Positions 8,179-16,691 of a stretch of DNA of 64,000 nt are shown piece after piece. Each line of letters starts with the position of its first letter. The stretch's first letter is position 1. The position numbers and the translations under genes were made by a program. The stretch is from Bog-473 sp963717455. Its GTDB lineage: Bacteria; Actinomycetota; Acidimicrobiia; Acidimicrobiales; RAAP-2. The stretch covers positions 3,968,001 to 4,032,000 of the forward strand of contig OY970336.1 of NCBI GenBank assembly GCA_963717455.1, in the 5' to 3' direction. Under the pieces are notes generated by a model. The model did no database searches. It was not told where the DNA came from and saw nothing but the letters and a program-made list of their open reading frames with translations.

Positions 8179-9459
8179 TCAGACGTTCTGCGCCATCGCG
8201 GCAGCGTCGACGTCGCCCTCGGTCGAGATGAGCGCCGCATGCACGTTCAGCCGGAGCGTGCCGGTGACCTTGCCCGGGTTCATCACCTCGAACGTGCCGG
8301 CATCCTCCAGCCAGTCGTAGAGGACGCCGCCCCGGCTCTGGATCCCGAGGGCGAAGGAGTACGAGCCGTCGAGCAGTGGCACCTGGACGATTCCGAAGTG
8401 CATGACGCTGGTCCCGCGCGGGGCGTCGATCGGCATCCCGATGATGGACGTATCCGTGCGCGTCAGCATGCTGCCGCCGGAATCTCTGATCTCGAGCGAG
8501 AAGACGACGTCCTCGGTCGGGTAGAGGGCCTCGAACTCCACCCGGATGGTCAGGTCGTCGCCCGTGCACATGTACGGCACGGTGTTGTCACCCGAGTAGA
8601 CGCGGTGCACGGAGCGGAACCGGACCGGGCGCTCGGCATCGGGCAGGTCGTCGGCGTTCCCCGACGTCGGCGTGGCCGGCACCGCCGCGAGGGTCGGGTC
8701 TGCGATCGACATGCCGGCACCCTCCGCCATGAGGCCCTCGCGGAAGATCCGGGTCGCCTCGCCGGGCTCGCCCTCGGCGATGAGCCGTCCGTGGCTCAGC
8801 ACCACCCCGCGATCACAGATGCTGCGCACCGTGTCGGCCGAGTGGGTCACCAGCAGGATCGTGCGCCCCTCCCGCTGGAACAGGTTGACCCGGTCGATGC
8901 ACTTGCGCTGGAAGCGCTCGTCCCCCACCGAGAGCACCTCGTCGACCACCAGGATGTCGGGATCCATGTGCACGGCCACGGCGAAGCCCAGCCGCACGTA
9001 CATGCCCGAGGAGTAGAACTTGACCGGGCCGTCGATGAACTCCTCGAGCTCGGAGAAGTCCACGATGGCGTCGAAGACCCGGTCGACGTCGCGCTTGGAC
9101 ATGCCGAGCAGCGAGCCGTTCAGGTAGATGTTCTCGCGCCCGGTCAGGTCCTGCTGGAAACCGGCACCGAGCTCGAGGAGGCCGGCCAGCCGGCCCCGTA
9201 CGGCGACTTCGCCCGATGTGGGCTGGAGGATGCCGCAGATGCACTTGAGCAGGGTCGACTTGCCCGAGCCGTTGCGGCCGAGGATGCCGACGGTTTGACC
9301 CTCCTGCACGGTGAGCGACACCTCGTTGAGGGCCCAGAAGTCCTCGGTGGACTGGCGCTTGCCGCCGTGGATGAGGCGCTCCTTCAGCGAGTTGTACTGG
9401 CCGTGGGCCAGGCGGAAGCGCTTGGAGATGTTGCGGACGTCGACGGCGAAGTCGCTCAC
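8179..9459 (-). CDS. wzt: ABC transporter ATPase for polysaccharide export, with C-terminal glycan-binding domain
   Basis: 426 aa. The Walker A motif GRNGSGKST is at residues 61-69, the signature is the Wzt/TagH-type YSSGMYVRL rather than LSGGQ, and Walker B is ILVVDEVLSVGD. Residues about 250-426 form a beta-rich extra domain (VRFRSVHRVY, VFSLEIRDSGGSML, PLLDGSYSFALGIQ) like the Wzt C-terminal carbohydrate-recognition domain that senses the finished chain. It pairs with the permease immediately upstream (4-base gap) to export a lipid-linked glycan across the membrane. Confidence 0.93.
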   Translation of the reverse strand: MSDFAVDVRNISKRFRLAHGQYNSLKERLIHGGKRQSTEDFWALNEVSLTVQEGQTVGILGRNGSGKSTLLKCICGILQPTSGEVAVRGRLAGLLELGAGFQQDLTGRENIYLNGSLLGMSKRDVDRVFDAIVDFSELEEFIDGPVKFYSSGMYVRLGFAVAVHMDPDILVVDEVLSVGDERFQRKCIDRVNLFQREGRTILLVTHSADTVRSICDRGVVLSHGRLIAEGEPGEATRIFREGLMAEGAGMSIADPTLAAVPATPTSGNADDLPDAERPVRFRSVHRVYSGDNTVPYMCTGDDLTIRVEFEALYPTEDVVFSLEIRDSGGSMLTRTDTSIIGMPIDAPRGTSVMHFGIVQVPLLDGSYSFALGIQSRGGVLYDWLEDAGTFEVMNPGKVTGTLRLNVHAALISTEGDVDAAAMAQNV

Positions 9460-9463
9460 CCGA

Positions 9464-10477
9464 TCAGAGCTCCTCGGCGAAATTGCCCTCGAGGCGGCCG
9501 AACACGGCGAGAGCCACGACGAAGAGGCACACGGAGAGGAACAGCACGCCGAGGACCAGGACGGTGTACCAGAGGTAGCCCTGCGTCGGGAGGAGCTGTG
9601 TGGGGACGCCGTTCTCGGAGACGACGGGGTGAGCGTAGAGGCAGCGCTGGAACGTCAGCACGAGCGGGGTCACGGGGTTGAGGAAGTAGACCCACGTGAG
9701 CCCGTGCGGCCCCAGCTTCTTCTCAATGGTCCAGTACGGGTACACGATCGGGCAGGCCCAGAACCAGGCCGTGAGGACGACCTCTATCAGGTGCTGCGTG
9801 TCGCGCAGGTAGACGTTGACCGACGACAGCAGGATGCCCAGGCCCGAGGCCAGGATCACCCCCGTGATGAGGGCGAGGACGAGGAGCGGGAAGTAGGCCA
9901 TGTCCGGTGGTGCCTTCAGCACGACCATGAAGAGCACCATGACCACGGCCTGGAAGAAGAAGAAGACACAGGCCGAACCCACGGCCGCCAAAGCCAGGAT
10001 CTCGCGGGGGAACGACACCTTCTTGACGATCCCCGCGTTGTTCACCACGACGCCGGTGCCGGTGAGGACACCCAGCGAGAACAGGTTCCACAGGAGGAGC
10101 CCGGCCATGAGGAAGATCACGAAGTTCGGCATCTTCTGGCCGAGGACGATGTTGAACACGAAGAAGTAGATGGCCAGCGTCATCGCCGGGGCCACCATCG
10201 ACCACACCAGCCCCAGGACCGAGTTCTTGTACTTGACCTTGATCTCGGTGCGGACGAGGTAGATCAGGAGCTCGCGGGACAGCCAGATCTCGCGCAGCCG
10301 CTTGCGCACGCTGATGGTCGGCGTGACGACGCGGGTGACCGAGCCGCGCCGTACGGCGCGCTCGCCGACACCGGCCACCTCGGCCGCCATCGGCGAATTG
10401 TCCGCCACCCGTAGCTCGGCGCCGTCCTCGAGTCTCCGGTCTGCGTCCGACGAGGAGGCCGGGACGTCCAGAGCCAC
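9464..10477 (-). CDS. wzm: ABC-2 type permease for polysaccharide export
   Basis: 337 aa from GTG 10477. The first 65 residues are a charged cytoplasmic extension, followed by RKRLREIWLSRELLIYLVRTEIKVKYKNSVLG, the standard amphipathic entry of Wzm/TagG permeases, and about six membrane helices (for example AMTLAIYFFVFNIVLG and LGVLFLSVCLFVVALAVFG). GT-operon context and the adjacent Wzt give the role: moving a lipid-linked polysaccharide to the outer face of the membrane. The start lies 3 bases after the clpP stop, so the two may be co-transcribed. Confidence 0.93.
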   Translation of the reverse strand: MALDVPASSSDADRRLEDGAELRVADNSPMAAEVAGVGERAVRRGSVTRVVTPTISVRKRLREIWLSRELLIYLVRTEIKVKYKNSVLGLVWSMVAPAMTLAIYFFVFNIVLGQKMPNFVIFLMAGLLLWNLFSLGVLTGTGVVVNNAGIVKKVSFPREILALAAVGSACVFFFFQAVVMVLFMVVLKAPPDMAYFPLLVLALITGVILASGLGILLSSVNVYLRDTQHLIEVVLTAWFWACPIVYPYWTIEKKLGPHGLTWVYFLNPVTPLVLTFQRCLYAHPVVSENGVPTQLLPTQGYLWYTVLVLGVLFLSVCLFVVALAVFGRLEGNFAEEL

Positions 10478-10479
10478 GT

Positions 10480-11097
10480 CTATTTGGTCCCTGCCGCTGC
10501 CGTGGCCGTCGAGCGGTCGATGACCTTGTCGATGAAGCCGTACTCGCAGGCTTCGTCGGCGGTGAACCAGCGGTCGCGGTCCGAGTCCGTCTCAATCCGC
10601 TCGAGCGGCTGCCCGGTGTGGAAGGCGATGCGCTCGGCCATCATCCGCTTGAGGTAGATGATCTGCTCGGCCTGGATCGCGATGTCGGCGGCCTGGCCCT
10701 GCATGGAACCCGACGGCTGGTGCATCAGGATGCGCGAGTGCGGCAGGGCGTAGCGCTTGCCGGGTGCGCCGGCGCACAGGAGGAACTGGCCCATGCTGGC
10801 GGCCAAGCCCACGCAGATGGTGGAGACGTCGGGCCGCACGTACTGCATGGTGTCGTAGATGGCGAGGCCGTCGGTGACCGAGCCGCCCGGGGAGTTGATG
10901 TACAGCGAGATGTCCTTCTCGGGGTCCTCGGCCTCCAGGAGGATGAGTTGGGCGCAGACGAGGTTGGCCGTCACCTGGTCGATCGCGCTCCCGATGAAGA
11001 CGATGCGCTCCTTGAGGAGCTGCTGGAAGACGCGACCCGCGGAGTCCAGGTCGGCCCCGGCGGCCGTGATGAGGGAGGTTTCAGGTGCGTTGGCCAT
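10480..11097 (-). CDS. clpP: ATP-dependent Clp protease proteolytic subunit
   Basis: 205 aa from ATG 11097 (MANAPETSLITAAG). The catalytic triad is visible: Ser101 in GLAASMGQ, His126 in MHQPSG, and Asp175 in DRDRWF, with the same 49-residue His-Asp spacing as E. coli ClpP. The start fits family length; an in-frame extension to 11166 is unlikely. Actinobacteria usually carry two clpP genes next to tig/clpX; this one instead heads the polysaccharide operon, so it may be an additional copy. It would form the serine-protease chamber partnered with ClpX/ClpC. Confidence 0.95.
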   Translation of the reverse strand: MANAPETSLITAAGADLDSAGRVFQQLLKERIVFIGSAIDQVTANLVCAQLILLEAEDPEKDISLYINSPGGSVTDGLAIYDTMQYVRPDVSTICVGLAASMGQFLLCAGAPGKRYALPHSRILMHQPSGSMQGQAADIAIQAEQIIYLKRMMAERIAFHTGQPLERIETDSDRDRWFTADEACEYGFIDKVIDRSTATAAAGTK

Positions 11098-11178
11098 GGC
11101 CACGAGGCTAGTGGCCGGAGCGGGCACCCGTAGGCACAGGGCCGTACACTCCCTGTTCACCCGCACTGCGGGGCCGCT

Positions 11179-11262
11179 GCGGGCGTGGCGGAATAGGCAG
11201 ACGCGCCGGGTTTAGGTCCCGGTCCCCGCGAGGGGGTGGAGGTTCGAGTCCTCTCGCCCGCA
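11179..11262 (+). tRNA. tRNA-Leu (anticodon TAG)
   Basis: The cloverleaf can be drawn by eye. Acceptor GCGGGCG (11179-11185) pairs with CGCCCGC (11255-11261), with discriminator A at 11262. The anticodon stem CCGGG/CCCGG encloses the loop TTTAGGT, anticodon TAG, reading CUA (and probably other CUN) leucine codons. A long variable arm with a CCCC...GGGG stem marks a class II tRNA, and the T loop is TTCGAGT. CCA is not encoded. The gene lies between divergent clpP and the convergent methyltransferase at 11298. Confidence 0.95.
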
Positions 11263-11297
11263 CACGTCGGCCCGGATCGCCCGCACGCACGCGGGGG

Positions 11298-12224
11298 TCA
11301 GCCGGGCACCCGGCACAGGTAGGCCAACAGGTAGCAGTCCTCGATCCGGTGGAACATGCCCCGCGCCGTGGCCACCTGGTCGGCGTCGAAGCGGCCCGCG
11401 GCCAGGCTCGGCCCGGCGTGGTTCAGGCCCCAGGCCGCCGCCACCTCGAAGCCGGCCCCGGTGAGGAGGGCCCGCATCTCGGCGTCGGTGTACTCGTGCT
11501 CGTGGTCGGGGTCGATGAACTCGGGCTGCTGCAGCCGCGTCACCCTGGCGTTGGGGGTGTCGATGCCGAGGTACCCGCCCGGTCGGAGCACCCGGTGCAC
11601 CTCGGAGAGCACCTTGGCGGCGAGGTCGGGCGGCACATGCTCAATCGACTGGCCGCTGTAGACCAGGTCGACGGAATCCTCGGGGTGGTCCGACAGGTCC
11701 ACCATGGAGTGGTAGCGGTAGCGGACCGGCCCGAGGCCCGTCTCGGTCACCTCGTGCGCGATGTCCTCGCGGTAGAGCTCGTTCCGCTCGTCCGAAGGCA
11801 GGTCGATCACGACGAGGTCCTCGAAGCGGTACGGATACCCCATGAGCACCAGCGCGCCGGTCGGGTTGCCGAGGGCGGTGCCGCCGAGGTCGAGGATGCG
11901 CGCGGCGGGTGGGAGCGAGCGGACGAACATCATCCGGCTGAAGTGCAGCGACTGCCCGAGGCCGGTGAAGGGGGTCACCGACCACCACTCCCCCGACGCG
12001 ATGGCCCATCCCGTGAGCTCCTGCGGGGTGATGGTGCCGTCGCGGATCCCGTCGAGATAGCTCCGGGTCCCGGTGGCGTCGGGCTCACGGGCGAGGACGA
12101 GCTCGTAGACGAGATCGAGGACCTCGGAGGCCGACCGGCCGGACAGGGCGCGCCAGCGCTCCAACCCGGGAGCGGGGAGCGGGGCGCCGCGCAGGCGTCG
12201 CAGTGCGCCGTGCAGCGTGGGCAT
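11298..12224 (-). CDS. Methyltransferase with N-terminal DUF4214-like domain
   Basis: 308 aa. Residues about 30-80 (EVLDLVYELVLAREPD, then SYLDGIRDGTITPQELTGW) look like a DUF4214 module, a Ca/phycobilisome-linker-like repeat often fused to glycan enzymes. The rest is a class I methyltransferase: motif I ARILDLGGTALGNPTG near residue 108, DLVYSGQSIEHVPPDLAAK as motif IV, and VHRVLRPGGYLGIDTPN as motif VI. Acceptor is unknown; such fusions occur in surface-polysaccharide loci and the Wzm/Wzt operon lies just beyond the tRNA. Start ATG 12224. Confidence 0.82.
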   Translation of the reverse strand: MPTLHGALRRLRGAPLPAPGLERWRALSGRSASEVLDLVYELVLAREPDATGTRSYLDGIRDGTITPQELTGWAIASGEWWSVTPFTGLGQSLHFSRMMFVRSLPPAARILDLGGTALGNPTGALVLMGYPYRFEDLVVIDLPSDERNELYREDIAHEVTETGLGPVRYRYHSMVDLSDHPEDSVDLVYSGQSIEHVPPDLAAKVLSEVHRVLRPGGYLGIDTPNARVTRLQQPEFIDPDHEHEYTDAEMRALLTGAGFEVAAAWGLNHAGPSLAAGRFDADQVATARGMFHRIEDCYLLAYLCRVPG

Positions 12225-12267
12225 GGCTTCAAGCTAGCGGGTACGGCCCTTGGCTAGCTTCGTCCCC

Positions 12268-13293
12268 GTGCCCCACCTCGTCGCCGCTCCGGACAAGTTC
12301 CGGGGGACGGTGTCCGCGGCCGAGGCGGCGGCCGCGGCGGCCGACGCGGCGCGCGCTGCGGGATGGACGGCCGACGAGGTCCCGATGTCCGACGGCGGCG
12401 AGGGCCTGCTCGACGCACTCGGCGGGACGCCGCGCGCCACCGTTGTGCGCGGCCCGCTCGGCGCGCCGGTCGAGGCGGAGTGGCGCATGTTGGACACGGC
12501 CGGCGGCCCCACGGCGGTCATCGAGATGTCGCGCGCGGCGGGACGTGCCCTCCTGCCGCGACCCCACGGCGACGATCCGGTCCGCGCCGGCACGGCGGGC
12601 GTCGGGGACCTCCTGGTGGCGGCGCGCCACGCGGGGGCCCGCCGCATCGTGATCGGCTGCGGGGGGTCGGCCACGACCGACGGCGGTCAGGGCGCGTTCG
12701 ACGCCGCGGGTTCGCCCGAGGCGTGGCGCGGCGTCGAGCTCGTCGTGGCGTGCGACGTGACCACGCCCTTCCTCGACGCCGCCGCGGTGTTCGGGCCCCA
12801 GAAGGGCGCCAGCCCCGAGCAGGTGAAGACGCTCGGGCGCCGCCTGGCCGACGTCGCCGCGCGCTACCGGCGCGAGACCGGCGTCGACGTGACGGCCGTG
12901 GCCGGCGCCGGCGCTGCCGGGGGCCTCGCGGGTGGCCTGGTCGCGCTCGGCGCGCGCATCGAGCCGGGCTTCGATCTCGTCGCCGAGCTGGTGGGCCTGG
13001 CCGAGCGGATGGATCGGGCCGACCTGGTCGTCACCGGCGAGGGCCACCTCGACCCGCCCTCGTTCCACGGCAAGGTGCCCGGGGGCGTGCTCGCGCTGGC
13101 CAGGGCGCGCGGCACGCCGCTCCCGGTCCTGTGCATCGCCGGGGGCGCGGACCGGTCGCTGCTGGTGGCGCCACCCGAGGGCCTCGAGGTGGTCAGCCTC
13201 ACGGCGCGGTTCGGGCGGGTCCAGGCTCGGGGCGAGACCGCCGCGCTGATCGGCCAGGTCACCGCCGAGGCCCTCGCTCGGTTTTGCCCCTGA
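12268..13293 (+). CDS. glxK: Glycerate 2-kinase (GarK/GlxK class)
   Basis: 341 aa from GTG 12268 (VPHLVAAPDKFRGT); a TTG at 12250 is the alternative start. Family signatures: N-terminal APDKFRGTVSAAEAA, PMSDGGEG near residues 40-47, GCGGSATTDGG near 131-141, and VVACDVTTPFLDAAAVFGPQKGA. It phosphorylates D-glycerate to 2-phosphoglycerate with ATP, feeding glyoxylate or photorespiratory-type carbon into glycolysis. It stands alone, divergent from the methyltransferase at 12224, with the SDR 80 bases downstream on the same strand. Confidence 0.92.
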   Translation: MPHLVAAPDKFRGTVSAAEAAAAAADAARAAGWTADEVPMSDGGEGLLDALGGTPRATVVRGPLGAPVEAEWRMLDTAGGPTAVIEMSRAAGRALLPRPHGDDPVRAGTAGVGDLLVAARHAGARRIVIGCGGSATTDGGQGAFDAAGSPEAWRGVELVVACDVTTPFLDAAAVFGPQKGASPEQVKTLGRRLADVAARYRRETGVDVTAVAGAGAAGGLAGGLVALGARIEPGFDLVAELVGLAERMDRADLVVTGEGHLDPPSFHGKVPGGVLALARARGTPLPVLCIAGGADRSLLVAPPEGLEVVSLTARFGRVQARGETAALIGQVTAEALARFCP

Positions 13294-13374
13294 GAGGGCC
13301 CATCGGCCACACTGCGGGCCCGCGCGCCGGACACGGCCACACCGGCGCACGACACTGCACAGGGAGGCATCACG

Positions 13375-14286
13375 ATGGGACTGCTCGACGGCAAGGTGGC
13401 CGTGGTCACCGGTGCGGGACGGGGCATCGGACGCGAGGAGGCCCTCCTGCTCGCCGCCGAGGGCGCCAGGGTCGTCGTGAACGACGTCGGCGCCGGGCTG
13501 CACGGCGAGGGCGGCGGCGACGCGCACCCGGCCGAAGAGGTCGTGACGCTGATTGAGGAGAACGGCGGCGAGGCCGTCGTCAACGGCGACGACATCAGCT
13601 CGTGGGCCGGGGGCAAGAACGTCGTCGACCAGGCGATCGACACCTTCGGCTCGCTCGACATCCTCGTCAACAACGCGGGGATCCTGCGCGACAAGATGTC
13701 GTTCAACATGGACGAGTCGGACTGGGACGACGTCATCCGGGTCCACCTCAAGGGGCACTTCGCCCCGACCCACCACGCCGCCGTCTATTGGCGCAACCGC
13801 TCCAAGGCGGGCGAGGACGTGACGGGCCGGATCATCAACACCTCGTCGGAGTCCGGCCTCTTCGGCTCCGCGGGCCAGGCCAACTACGCCGCGGCCAAGG
13901 CCGGCATCGCCGCGCTCACCTGGGTCGAGGCCCGCGAGCTCGGCCGCTACGGCGTCACGTCGAACGCCATCGCGCCCCGGGCCCGGACCCGCATGACCGA
14001 GACGATCTTCGGGGGCGGCGGCATGAGCGCCGGCGAAGGGGCCTTCGACGCGTGGGATCCGAAGAACGTCGCCAACGTCGTGGCCTTCCTGGCGGCGCCG
14101 GCGTCGGCCGACGTCACCGGGCAGATCCTCGTGGTGTTCGGCGGCAACATCTACGCCATGAGCGCGTTCAAGGCGGCCGGCCAGGTCACCCGCGACGCGC
14201 CGTGGTCGCCCGAGGAGCTGATCGCCGCCAAGGGCGAGCTGTTCAAGGGCATCGGCTCGGACGTGCCCTCCTTCAGCGTCATCTAG
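13375..14286 (+). CDS. Short-chain dehydrogenase/reductase, acyl-type
   Basis: 303 aa with a strong Shine-Dalgarno (AGGGAGG) before ATG 13375. TGAGRGIG at residues 12-19 binds NAD(P), NNAG is near residue 100, and the catalytic pair is Tyr171/Lys175 in NYAAAK. An insert before NGDDISSW and a C-terminal extension (WSPEELIAAKGELFKGIGSD) resemble the hydroxyacyl-CoA dehydrogenase domain of the HSD17B4/MFE-2 group and related actinobacterial enzymes. A role in beta-oxidation or acyl-CoA metabolism is likely but not proven. Confidence 0.87.
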   Translation: MGLLDGKVAVVTGAGRGIGREEALLLAAEGARVVVNDVGAGLHGEGGGDAHPAEEVVTLIEENGGEAVVNGDDISSWAGGKNVVDQAIDTFGSLDILVNNAGILRDKMSFNMDESDWDDVIRVHLKGHFAPTHHAAVYWRNRSKAGEDVTGRIINTSSESGLFGSAGQANYAAAKAGIAALTWVEARELGRYGVTSNAIAPRARTRMTETIFGGGGMSAGEGAFDAWDPKNVANVVAFLAAPASADVTGQILVVFGGNIYAMSAFKAAGQVTRDAPWSPEELIAAKGELFKGIGSDVPSFSVI

Positions 14287-14341
14287 AGAGCTGCACCGGA
14301 GCACAGACCTGCCGCAGGCCCTGCGGTACGGTGGCGCCGTC

Positions 14342-15673
14342 GTGACTGAGCAGTCCTTGGGAGCTGAAGTGGCTACCGCGCAGGGTCCCGAGGCCGATGC
14401 GCCGGACGTTCCGCTGACGGCACCGGGTCACGACGGCGACGCCGCCGCCGCGCCCCCCGTCACCACGCGATGGCAGCGAGCGTGGGCCGCGTGGCGCCGC
14501 CCCCTCACCATCGGCCTGGGCGGGGCCGTCGGCTTCCGCCTCATCGTGACGTGGATCGCGCTGGTCAGCGGCGACGGCGTCAACTTCCCCCACGTCGTGG
14601 CGCGCCACCCCTCGGCGCTCACGAACATCCTCGACCAGTGGGACGGGGGCTACTACCTCTCGATTGCCGCACACGGCTATCCGGCCCACGCAGCAGGCGC
14701 CGCCCAGACGGCCAACCGCGCCTTCTACGCGTTCGGGCCCCTCTACTCCGCGCTGGTGCGTGTCGCCCACGACATCACGGGCATCGGGTACGTGACGAGC
14801 AGCGAGCTCGTCAGCACGGGCGGCTTGGTCGTCGCGCTCGCAGCGTTGTGGAAGCTCGTCGACCTGGAAGTCGGGCCGAGGGGGGCCGACGGCGCCTGCG
14901 TGATGCTGCTGGCCTGGCCGAGCGCCTTCTTCCTGGTGTCCACTTACCCCGAGTCGGTGACGCTGGCGGCGGCCACGCTCGCCTTCCTGGGGGTGCGGCG
15001 CGGGCACTACGTGGCAGCCGGCCTGCTGGCGGCCGCGGCCGCCATGGGGAAGTACTACCTCGTGCTGCTCGTCGTCCCCCTTGCCATGGAGGTGTGGCGG
15101 GCGCCGCGCCAGCGGGCCGAGTGGCGGGCGGGCGGGGACCTCGAGTGGCTGTCCCCGCTGCGGGTCACGGCGGCGCGGACGGCCGCCGTCGCCGCCCCGA
15201 CGCTCCTGGCGGTGGTGGCGTGGGCCGCCTACCAGAAGGCGCACTTCGGCGAGTGGCTGGCGTTCATCCACGCCCAGGCGCAGTGGCACCGGCACGTGAG
15301 CTGGCCCTGGACGTCCATCGGCCATGCCGTGTCGGACCTGGTGCACTGGCGGCTGCTCGACACCTCGACGGCGTCGGTCGTCGAGCTCTTCGACCTCGTG
15401 ACCGTGCTCCTCCTGGCCGTCGCCGCCGTCATGGCCTTCATCCGCATCCGCCCCTCCTACGGCGTCCTCCTCGGCCTCGCCTTCTGCGCCTTCACCTTCC
15501 AGACCATCCTGCTCTCCGAGAGCCGAGAAGTCCTCGTGCTCTTCCCCTTCTTCGCCGTACTGGGCCTGTGGGTGGCGCGGCACCCCTGGCGTGAGCGTGC
15601 GCTCCTCTTCTTGTTCCTGCCCTGCGGCTACTTCCTGCTCGAACGGTTCGTCACCGGGAAGTTCGCCGGCTGA
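14342..15673 (+). CDS. Multi-spanning membrane protein, PIG-V/GT-C mannosyltransferase-like
   Basis: 443 aa from GTG 14342. After a 45-residue Ala/Pro-rich cytoplasmic tail there are about 8-10 hydrophobic helices. The first periplasmic loop carries NILDQWDGGYYLSIAAHGYP, with the W-D-x-x-x-Y pattern characteristic of the GPI mannosyltransferase II (PIG-V)-like family, followed by FYAFGPLYSALVR. Such enzymes use polyprenyl-phosphate sugars as donor on the outer face of the membrane. In bacteria the acceptor is not well defined. Lies 55 bases after the SDR gene. Confidence 0.75.
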   Translation: MTEQSLGAEVATAQGPEADAPDVPLTAPGHDGDAAAAPPVTTRWQRAWAAWRRPLTIGLGGAVGFRLIVTWIALVSGDGVNFPHVVARHPSALTNILDQWDGGYYLSIAAHGYPAHAAGAAQTANRAFYAFGPLYSALVRVAHDITGIGYVTSSELVSTGGLVVALAALWKLVDLEVGPRGADGACVMLLAWPSAFFLVSTYPESVTLAAATLAFLGVRRGHYVAAGLLAAAAAMGKYYLVLLVVPLAMEVWRAPRQRAEWRAGGDLEWLSPLRVTAARTAAVAAPTLLAVVAWAAYQKAHFGEWLAFIHAQAQWHRHVSWPWTSIGHAVSDLVHWRLLDTSTASVVELFDLVTVLLLAVAAVMAFIRIRPSYGVLLGLAFCAFTFQTILLSESREVLVLFPFFAVLGLWVARHPWRERALLFLFLPCGYFLLERFVTGKFAG

Positions 15674-15743
15674 CGGCGGCCCGTCGGACTCGCCCGCGGG
15701 GAAGGGTGCGCATCCCGAGCCAATTGTGGGGCACGATGGCCCC

Positions 15744-16691
15744 ATGGCACACGACCGCAGATTCCGTTTCGCCGCGCAGCTGAGCAGGGCGCCCGGCGGG
15801 ACCGCCCGCTCCTGGGCCGAGCAGGCCCGCAGGGCCGAGGACCTCGGGTTCAGCGCGCTGTTGATGCCCGACCACTTCGGCGACCAGCTGGCACCGGTGC
15901 CCGCTCTGGCGGCGGTGGCGTCCGCCACGACGACGCTACGCCTGGGGGCGCTCGTCTTCTGCAACGACTACCGCCACCCTTTCGTGTTCGCCAAGGAGGC
16001 GGCCACCCTCGACGTGCTGAGCGAGGGACGCTTCGAGCTGAGCCTGGGCGCCGGCTGGATGCGCACCGACTACGAGCAGGCGGGGCTCCCCTACGACCCG
16101 CCGGCCGTGCGGGTGGCGCGCTTCGAGGAGGCGGTGCAGGTCGTCCAGGGGCTCCTGCGCAACGACGGCCCCTTCAGCTTCAAGGGCGAGTACTACGAGG
16201 TGCACGAGCACACCCTCACGCCGCGACCGGTGCAGCACCCGGGGCCGCCGCTCATCATCGGCGGCGGGGGCAGGCGGGTGCTGTCCTTTGCGGCACGCCA
16301 CGCCGACATCGTCAGCATCAACGTCAACCTGCGCGAGGGGACGGGCGGCGCCGAGACGGCCGCGGACGCCACGCCGGAGCGCACCCGCCAGAAGCTCGCC
16401 TGGGTGAAGGAGGCGGCGGGCGACCGCTTCGACGACATCGAGCTCAACTCGCTCATCGGCTTGCTGCTCGTCACCGACGACGCGGCCGGCCTGGCGGGCC
16501 AGATGGCGCCCGCCTTCGGCATCGATCCGGCCGACGCGCTCCACGTCCCGCTGGCCCTGGTCGGGACGCTCGACGAGATGGCCGAGGAGCTCGAGTGGCG
16601 GCGGGCCGAGTACGGGATCTCCTACTGGTCGATCGAGTCCGACTCCTGGGAGACTCTCGGCCCCGTCGTGAGCAAGCTGGCCGGCACGTGA
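15744..16691 (+). CDS. LLM-class F420-dependent oxidoreductase (TIGR03621-like)
   Basis: 315 aa from ATG 15744 (MAHDRRFRFAAQLSRAPGG); the open frame upstream overlaps the preceding gene and is rejected. Bacterial luciferase-like TIM barrel: WAEQARRAEDLGFSALLMPDHFGDQ at the N-terminus, LRLGALVFCNDYRHPFVFAKEAATLDVLSEGRFELSLGAGW for the flavin-binding region, and PGPPLIIGGGGRRVL. This subgroup typically uses coenzyme F420. Its stop overlaps the start of the alpha/beta hydrolase in a GTGA, so the two are translationally coupled. Confidence 0.88.
   Translation: MAHDRRFRFAAQLSRAPGGTARSWAEQARRAEDLGFSALLMPDHFGDQLAPVPALAAVASATTTLRLGALVFCNDYRHPFVFAKEAATLDVLSEGRFELSLGAGWMRTDYEQAGLPYDPPAVRVARFEEAVQVVQGLLRNDGPFSFKGEYYEVHEHTLTPRPVQHPGPPLIIGGGGRRVLSFAARHADIVSINVNLREGTGGAETAADATPERTRQKLAWVKEAAGDRFDDIELNSLIGLLLVTDDAAGLAGQMAPAFGIDPADALHVPLALVGTLDEMAEELEWRRAEYGISYWSIESDSWETLGPVVSKLAGT

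Noticed and set aside
8239..9681. 480-codon plus-strand frame opposite wzt
   Set aside because: Shadow; wzt motifs are on the minus strand.
12229..14304. 691-codon minus-strand frame over glycerate kinase and the SDR
   Set aside because: Both plus-strand genes have full family motifs; the antisense frame is a GC-bias artefact.
14279..15964. 561-codon minus-strand frame opposite the PIG-V-like gene
   Set aside because: Glu/Asp/His-rich shadow with no domain.
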